DNA of 64,000 bases from assembly GCF_044360475.1 (NCBI RefSeq), contig NZ_CP043494.1, forward strand, positions 9,114,001 to 9,178,000, given 5' to 3'. Shown here piece by piece: positions 59,014 through 64,000 of the stretch (its first letter is position 1; each line of letters opens with the position of its first letter). The notes beneath the pieces are model-generated. The model was not told the DNA's origin. It searched no databases and worked only from the letters and a program-made list of their open reading frames with translations. Source of the DNA: Archangium minus. GTDB lineage: Bacteria > Myxococcota > Myxococcia > Myxococcales > Myxococcaceae. Made by a program: the position numbers and the translations under genes.

Positions 59014-59469
59014 TCAACCCGTCCGTCCGTAGGCGAGCCGCTCGGAGTTCTGCCGGATGCGGGCGGCCTCCTCGGTGAGCCCCGCGGCTTCCAGTTGTCC
59101 GAGGACCCAATCCAGCGCCGCCGCCATGGTAGGAGCGACATAGTACGGGGCGGGCATGGGCTTGAGGTGGAAGATGACGCTCACGACCAGCCGGACCACG
59201 GGCGAGGTGATGAGGAGGCAGGTGCCGAGCCCCACCTGCCGGAAGAGCGCCTCATGCTCCCGCAGGAACTGCGCCATGCGCTGGCGTTGCGCGGGTGGGA
59301 CTCCGGTGAAGGCACGCATGTCGATGATGCTGACGTACTTCTCCCCTCGCCGGAGACACGCACTCAACCTGGCCTGGTATTCCTCCTGCTGCTCCGGCGA
59401 GGGAGTGCCCACGTAGCCCACCAGCAGCAGCGGCCACAGGGACTCGTCATCGAAATCAACTCGGCCCAT
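59014..59469 (-). CDS. Conserved hypothetical protein (STAS-like size)
   Basis: 151 residues, MGRVDFDDESLWPLLLVGYV, GEKYVSIIDMRAFTGVPPAQ and a hydrophobic C-terminal helix. The alpha/beta pattern resembles SpoIIAA/STAS-like small proteins of myxobacteria, but I cannot name the family. Met at 59469 is chosen because the conserved-looking part starts there. Confidence 0.55.
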   Translation of the reverse strand: MGRVDFDDESLWPLLLVGYVGTPSPEQQEEYQARLSACLRRGEKYVSIIDMRAFTGVPPAQRQRMAQFLREHEALFRQVGLGTCLLITSPVVRLVVSVIFHLKPMPAPYYVAPTMAAALDWVLGQLEAAGLTEEAARIRQNSERLAYGRTG

Positions 59470-59585
59470 GAGGGCCCCCCAAATCACAGTGCTTCACCCG
59501 CACTCTGACTCCCCTCGGAGCCCCATGCAATGGCCCCCAGGAAGTCCACCTCCCCGGCCGCTCCGCACCGGTCTTCGATAGCAGC

Positions 59586-59699
59586 TCAGTCGACGAGCAG
59601 CACCACGACGGACATTGCCGGCACGGTGACGCGCACATGCGCATTGGAGAGGGGCTGGACGGTCACCACGGGGGTCGGCGGCTGGAATTTGTTCACCAT
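59586..59699 (-). pseudogene. C-terminal scrap of a secreted glycoside hydrolase-like protein
   Basis: A 37-codon frame ending LSNAHVRVTVPAMSVVVLLV then Asp-stop, the kind of final beta-strand (hydrophobic, ...P.S..VLVL) that closes GH30/GH44/GH51-type enzymes. No upstream continuation is readable, so this is probably a deletion remnant. Confidence 0.3.
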
Positions 59700-59742
59700 G
59701 AGGGTGGCACACGGCACTCCCCGTGCGCCCCCCCTTCACGGC

Positions 59743-60762
59743 CTACGGCGCGCTGGAAAGGTGTCCGAGCTCATGGGGCCGGTGCCGTGGCGCGGACCAT
59801 CGGAGCGGCACGCCATTGTCGATCCACGTGCCTTCCGTGACACGGAAGCGCACAAGCCGCTCCGCCCCCAGGAAGGCCTCGACTTCGGGCCCATCCCAGA
59901 TGATCTCCGTCTCCCCCGTCAGGGAGAGAAGCCCCCCTGAGGTGAAGTCGACGAACAGCAGGCCCGCTCGTGGGTGGAGGACCAGATTGCCCAGTGTGTT
60001 GAAATGACGGTTGCCGCTGAAGTCCGGGACCGTCAGGACGGTGCGGCCCGCCTCCTCCGTCACCCGCACGAAGCCGGGCTTGCCTCCGCGATGCGAGATG
60101 TCGACGCCCTCGACCGGCTCACCTCCGCGGGCGGCCGGGGACGCTGTCGCGATGAAGAACGTGTCCGCGTGCTCGATGAGCGCGGCACTGGCTCCCGATA
60201 GCAACGAGCCCTCCTGTCGCACCGGTCGCGGCTCGGTAGCACGCGTGGGCTCGGCCACGAACACAGGCTCCCGTGCCTGGATGTACTTCGGGCAGTTGCC
60301 GAAGCTCTGCTCGACCCGAACGGTGAACCGATCCTCGTCGAGTTCCACCACCGTCCCGTTCATCCGGTTGCGGCGGCGGGTCTCGAGCTGGATGCCGAGC
60401 AGGCCCAGGGGCGCTCCCGGAACGAGGTTCCGCCCCAGGGCATCTCCGAAGCCAGGGCGCGCGGAGACCACGAGCGTCCTGGCATCCGGCGAGCTCACGA
60501 AGCCGGGTTGTCCCACGAGGATGGAGGCGCAGGGACGTCGCTCGTCATCCAGGCTGCCGACGAGCAGGAAGGGCAGCTTGCAGAACAGCTCACGGTGCTG
60601 GTCCGGCATGAACGGGCGGATGACCCTGCGCCCCGTCTGCTCGAGGCGTTCGCGCACCCCAACCCGTTCCTGCACGGCCTGCTCTCCCGCGTGGAAAGGT
60701 GACTGTTCGAGGGACCACCCCGGTGGGGGTACACCAGGGGTGCTAAGCGTATCCGGCGGCAT
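59743..60762 (-). CDS. Pyridoxamine 5'-phosphate oxidase-family protein
   Basis: 339 residues, a two-barrel FMN-binding split-barrel protein: FLLVGSLDDERRPCASILVG and the second barrel FFIATASPAARGGEPVEGVD then FNTLGNLVLHPRAGLLFVDF. Large PNPOx-like proteins of this type are flavin-linked reductases or ferredoxin fusions; no ferredoxin part is present here. First part of the minus-strand gene run with the GST gene (stop of the GST 24 bp upstream). Confidence 0.8.
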   Translation of the reverse strand: MPPDTLSTPGVPPPGWSLEQSPFHAGEQAVQERVGVRERLEQTGRRVIRPFMPDQHRELFCKLPFLLVGSLDDERRPCASILVGQPGFVSSPDARTLVVSARPGFGDALGRNLVPGAPLGLLGIQLETRRRNRMNGTVVELDEDRFTVRVEQSFGNCPKYIQAREPVFVAEPTRATEPRPVRQEGSLLSGASAALIEHADTFFIATASPAARGGEPVEGVDISHRGGKPGFVRVTEEAGRTVLTVPDFSGNRHFNTLGNLVLHPRAGLLFVDFTSGGLLSLTGETEIIWDGPEVEAFLGAERLVRFRVTEGTWIDNGVPLRWSAPRHRPHELGHLSSAP

Positions 60763-60786
60763 GGCATACCCTCCTGTGGTGGTGGC

Positions 60787-61422
60787 TCAGGCCGCGAACG
60801 CCGTCTGTGTTCGCCGCATCGGCACGAAGCCAGGCAACGCCTCGATGCGAGCGAGCCACGCCCGGATGTTTCCGTAGGGCTCGAGCGACACGCCACCCTC
60901 GGGCGCGTGGGCGGTATACGAGTAGAGCGCCACGTCGGCGAGGGTCGGCGTCTCCCCGACGAGGAAGCTCCGGGTGGCCAGATACGGGTCGAGCACTGAG
61001 TAGAGCTGGGTGGCGATGACCTTCGCGCGCTCGGCGTCGAGCTTCGTGCCGAACACAGCGACCAGGCGCGCCGCCGCGGGACCAGAGGACAGCGGCCCCG
61101 CCGCAACCGAGAGCCACTGCTGCACCCTCGCCGCCGCAACCGGCTCGCGCGGAAGCCAACGTCCCGACGGGTCATACCGCGTCGCGAGATAGACGAGGAT
61201 GGCGTTGCTGTCGGCCAGCGTCACCTCGCCGTCCTCGAGCACCGGCACCTGGCCGAACGGATTCCTGGCCAGGAACTCAGGGGACTTCTGCTCCCCTCTG
61301 GCGAGGTCGACGTCGACGAGCTCGACCGGGAGCTTCAGCAGGGACAGGAACAGCTCGACGCGGTGCGAATGACCGGACAGGGCATGGCGATAAAGACGAA
61401 TGGGTCGGAGGGATGGGGTCAT
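60787..61422 (-). CDS. Glutathione S-transferase
   Basis: 211 residues: a thioredoxin-like N-domain (IRLYRHALSGHSHRVELFLS, the NPFGQVPVLEDG cis-Pro loop, the LADSNAILVYLA Ser-Asn pair) and an all-helical C-domain (FLVGETPTLADVALYSY). It conjugates glutathione to electrophiles. ATG 61422 starts the fold; the longer frame to 61503 has no ribosome site. It is divergent from the LysR gene, which probably regulates it and perhaps the PNPOx gene. Confidence 0.9.
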   Translation of the reverse strand: MTPSLRPIRLYRHALSGHSHRVELFLSLLKLPVELVDVDLARGEQKSPEFLARNPFGQVPVLEDGEVTLADSNAILVYLATRYDPSGRWLPREPVAAARVQQWLSVAAGPLSSGPAAARLVAVFGTKLDAERAKVIATQLYSVLDPYLATRSFLVGETPTLADVALYSYTAHAPEGGVSLEPYGNIRAWLARIEALPGFVPMRRTQTAFAA

Positions 61423-61494
61423 GAACGATGGGCCTCGCTTTCGGATGAGCAAGATGCGCGTTGCCACCCGGAAGCGGAATGAGCGTTCTTGACA

Positions 61495-62427
61495 ATGCAC
61501 CATTCCACGCAGCGGAATGATCGCGTGGATCGTCTCGAGACTCTGCGCGTGTTCGTCGCGGTGGCGGAAGAAGCGGGCTTCGCGCCCGCGGCTCGGCGTC
61601 TGGCGATGTCACCGCCCGCGGTGACCCGGGCCATTGCGGCGCTCGAGGAACGCATCGGCACCCGGCTCCTTCACCGTACGACGCGCATCGTGCGCCTGAC
61701 GGAGGCAGGTTCGCGGTTCCTCACCGACTGCAAGCGCATCCTCGGAGAGCTCGAGGAGGCAGAGGCCTCGGCGGCGGGCTCGCATACCGAGCCCCGAGGG
61801 CAGCTCCGGGTGACGGCCTCCATGATGTTCGGGCGGATGTTCGTCGCGCCCATCCTTCTCGACTTCCTGGCCCGGCATCCGCAGGTCATGGCGCGAATGC
61901 TGCTCGTGGACCGCATCGTCGACCTTGTGGAAGAGGGGCTCGACGTCGCCATCCGGATCGCCCACCTGGCGGACTCCTCTTTGAGCGCGGTGCGGGTGGG
62001 CTCGGTGCGGCGGGTCGTCTGTGCATCGCCCCGGTATCTGGCCGAGCACGGGACTCCTCGGACCCCAGCCGAGCTCTCGCGCTTCGAGGTCTATATGTTC
62101 TCGTCCAGCACGGCCGAGCCTGCCTGGTCATTCTCCTCGGGGGCGAGGGGGCAGACGATCAGCCCTCCCACGAAGCTGCTCGTCAATACCGCCGAGGTCG
62201 CCATCGCCGCGGCGGTGGCCGGGCGGGGGTTGACGCGGGTGCTCTCCTATCAAATCGCCCCGGAGCTACGCGCGGGGCAGCTCCAGATCGTGCTCGAGGA
62301 CTTCGAGCCTCCGCCGCTTCCCATCCACGTCGTGTACCCCGAGGGACGGCGCGCCAATGCGCGGGTGCGCGCCTTCGTCGACTTCGCGGTCGACCGGCTC
62401 CGAGCCGACAAGTCGCTGAACCCCTGA
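61495..62427 (+). CDS. LysR-family transcriptional regulator
   Basis: 310 residues: the N-terminal winged HTH (TLRVFVAVAEEAGFAPAARR, LAMSPPAVTRAIAALEERIG) and a periplasmic-binding-like effector domain (GQLRVTASMMFGRMFVAPIL, GLDVAIRIAHLADSSL). ATG 61495 or a later GTG before DRLETL may be the start. The divergent region holds CATTCC...GGAATG (61501-61519) palindromic sequence at its own start, suggesting autoregulation and control of the GST gene. Confidence 0.9.
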   Translation: MHHSTQRNDRVDRLETLRVFVAVAEEAGFAPAARRLAMSPPAVTRAIAALEERIGTRLLHRTTRIVRLTEAGSRFLTDCKRILGELEEAEASAAGSHTEPRGQLRVTASMMFGRMFVAPILLDFLARHPQVMARMLLVDRIVDLVEEGLDVAIRIAHLADSSLSAVRVGSVRRVVCASPRYLAEHGTPRTPAELSRFEVYMFSSSTAEPAWSFSSGARGQTISPPTKLLVNTAEVAIAAAVAGRGLTRVLSYQIAPELRAGQLQIVLEDFEPPPLPIHVVYPEGRRANARVRAFVDFAVDRLRADKSLNP

Positions 62428-62514
62428 GGGACGGCGCTCCCCTCGGTGCTGACTCCCCCTCGGCCACGGGCTCGTCAGGGACCCAGTTTCTCTGGAACCT
62501 GGGGCCTTCTGTTT

Positions 62515-64000
62515 CTAGCGAATCTGGACGACGAAGGTCTCCCACGGGCCAACCGAGGTTTGGTTGGCGATGAGCGGGCCGCTCCCGGAGTTACTGGCAG
62601 AGACATACAGCCCGTTGATCTGCGAGCGAAGGGCGATGTTCCCATTGCCAGCGTCGACCTCGGTGAAGGTCTCCCACGGACCGACCGCGGTGCGGTTGGC
62701 GATGAGCGGGCTGTTCCCATAGTCCTCGGCACAGACGTACAGCCCGTTGACCTGGGCGATGAGGGCGATGTTCCCGTTACCAGCATCGACCACGGTGAAG
62801 GTCTCCCACGGACCGACCGCGGTGCGGTTGGCGATGAGCGGGCTGTTCCCAGAATCATCGGCACAGACGTACTGCCCGCTGCTCACCGCCTGGAGGGAGA
62901 CATTCGTACCGGGGATCAGCTTGCGGGAGCTACCATCGGGCCAGCTGTTCCCGGTGACAGTGGCCACGAACCCGTTCGAATAATTGAGGAACGGAGACCT
63001 TCCGGACTCCAGGCCACTCACGGTATTGCCACGGATCGTCGCGGACCCGGTGGGAGCTGGATAGAACGGCGGGGAAATAACAACTCCGTCCAGCCCCGGA
63101 GAAATGATCGTATTGTTCTCGAAGAGGATGTTGGAGCTCGTCGAGAAACCAACCCCGTTATACAGGGAGTCGATCACAGTATTCCCACTGACAGTGACGT
63201 TCGCGACCGTTCCCACGTTCTGACCGTCACCGCCGTTGCCAATGTGAAGAGCGGGCTGCTGTTGGACAAAGCCATTGCCGCCGCTGCGCACGACGGTGTT
63301 CCCTGTCACCGTCCCGGAGAGCAGATCCGACCCGTTCACGCCGAACTTCATCACGCCCAGGCCGACATACCTCGCCGTATCACTGATGTAGTTGTCTTGC
63401 ACCAGGTGACCGCTGCCACCGTAAATCCCGATCCCCTTCCCTCCCCACGGAGCGATGGAGGTGTTGTTGATCAGGGTGGCGTTGGACATCGGCGTGTAGT
63501 GCTGATCCCCGTTGTAGTCCACCGAGTTGATGGCGATCGCGTCATCGCCCGTGCCTCGGACGAAGTTGTTTCGACCGGTCAGGTTGTTACCAACGGTTCC
63601 CGTGAGGCTGACGTTGTTGAGGTTGAACCCATCGGCCCAGATGCTCGTGAGGCGGCAGTTCTGCACTGTTCCGCCGGTACCCGAGGCCCAGAACCCGGAC
63701 ATCGTATGTTGAGTCCAGATGCTGTCCGCCAGCCAGTTGGTGCCCGTGGTGTCCATGCCGCCGCCGCAGCCATCCACGACAGCCCTGCTGGGAGCGTTCG
63801 AATCGAGGGCGAAGTTTCGCACCGTGCAGGACGTGAGGTTGAAGATGGCGCCCAACGGGTTCGCGTTGGGAAGCGGCATGTTGCGGTAGATCGTGCTGTA
63901 CCACATGCCCGCCCCCTGGATGGTGATCCCCGTCGCGTTGAGTCCGCCCGTTGTCCTGACATAAAAGGTGCCCACGGGAATCCATACGCTCTTCCCCTGG
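62515..64000 (-). CDS. GH87-like alpha-1,3-glucanase (mycodextranase), partial
   Basis: The frame is open from the window edge to 62515, over 490 codons. It is a right-handed beta-helix: GITIQGAGMWYSTIYRNMPL, GGGMDTTGTNWLADSIWTQH, the catalytic-site pattern RNNFVRGTGDDAIAINS and GGKGIGIYGGSGHLVQDNYI, as in GH87 mutanases. Three tandem C-terminal repeats of about 43 residues follow (each with a GxYVxA start and ANRTAVGPWETF end), a fascin-like trefoil that binds carbohydrate. It probably attacks fungal cell-wall alpha-1,3-glucan. The N-terminus and signal lie outside. Confidence 0.85.
   Translation of the reverse strand, partial: QGKSVWIPVGTFYVRTTGGLNATGITIQGAGMWYSTIYRNMPLPNANPLGAIFNLTSCTVRNFALDSNAPSRAVVDGCGGGMDTTGTNWLADSIWTQHTMSGFWASGTGGTVQNCRLTSIWADGFNLNNVSLTGTVGNNLTGRNNFVRGTGDDAIAINSVDYNGDQHYTPMSNATLINNTSIAPWGGKGIGIYGGSGHLVQDNYISDTARYVGLGVMKFGVNGSDLLSGTVTGNTVVRSGGNGFVQQQPALHIGNGGDGQNVGTVANVTVSGNTVIDSLYNGVGFSTSSNILFENNTIISPGLDGVVISPPFYPAPTGSATIRGNTVSGLESGRSPFLNYSNGFVATVTGNSWPDGSSRKLIPGTNVSLQAVSSGQYVCADDSGNSPLIANRTAVGPWETFTVVDAGNGNIALIAQVNGLYVCAEDYGNSPLIANRTAVGPWETFTEVDAGNGNIALRSQINGLYVSASNSGSGPLIANQTSVGPWETFVVQIR

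Overview
The window looks like accessory chromosome of a high-GC predatory myxobacterium, most likely suborder Cystobacterineae (Archangium, Cystobacter or a relative). The evidence is a decayed copy of the Myxococcus-type DUF2381 family, many lipoproteins and secreted polymer-degrading enzymes (GH10, GH87, GH88, SGNH hydrolase, Svx-like protease), polymorphic-toxin debris, and dense IS66, IS21, IS91 and IS3 remains. This is inference from gene content; no rRNA or tRNA gene was seen.

Layout. 1-5.3 kb: a GH10 xylanase cut by the window edge, a GFA-family protein, a subtilase-like gene with a lipoprotein behind it, a MITE-like repeat and a dead DUF2381 gene. 5.3-19.2 kb: a rearranged zone where remnants of an IS91-like element sit at the ends of broken genes (sir2, thiE, a toxin-type deaminase, a GH88 hydrolase, an SGNH hydrolase, an Imm26 gene), mixed with intact genes (DJ-1/PfpI protein, PQQ dehydrogenase, TetR/SnoaL pair). 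19.2-24 kb: a large Ig-like lipoprotein, a TetR/MpaB-oxygenase pair and a Cys-rich secreted protein. 24.1-32.0 kb: a complete Nit1C nitrilase cluster of seven genes with a divergent sigma-54 activator, inverted-repeat activator sites and a -24/-12 promoter. 32.0-36.6 kb: more IS91-like remains, a lipoprotein, a LuxR regulator and an MpaB/ferritin-like pair.

36.8-42.1 kb holds the most interesting locus, an antiphage operon of type III CBASS layout: a CHAT-SAVED fusion (caspase-like protease joined to a cyclic-oligonucleotide sensor), a CD-NTase, a HORMA-like protein, a TRIP13-like AAA+ ATPase and, after a gap, a Cas2/SinR-like protein closed by a strong terminator. A decayed scrap of a second SAVED C-terminus lies between the effector and the CD-NTase. 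In the expected scheme HORMA activates the CD-NTase, TRIP13 resets it, and the cyclic nucleotide bound by SAVED switches on the CHAT protease. The role of the Cas2-like protein is open.

42-64 kb: a secreted PD-(D/E)XK-like protein with an unknown partner, a beta-propeller, an OmpA-type lipoprotein, an Svx-like metalloprotease, an intact IS66 element with an 8-bp target duplication inside a methyltransferase gene, a SnoaL/HxlR pair, an IS21 element splitting soxR from its start and soxbox (and supplying a new in-frame start), the SoxR-type promoter of an FMN reductase, an alpha/beta hydrolase, a PNPOx protein, a GST/LysR pair and a GH87 glucanase cut by the right edge.
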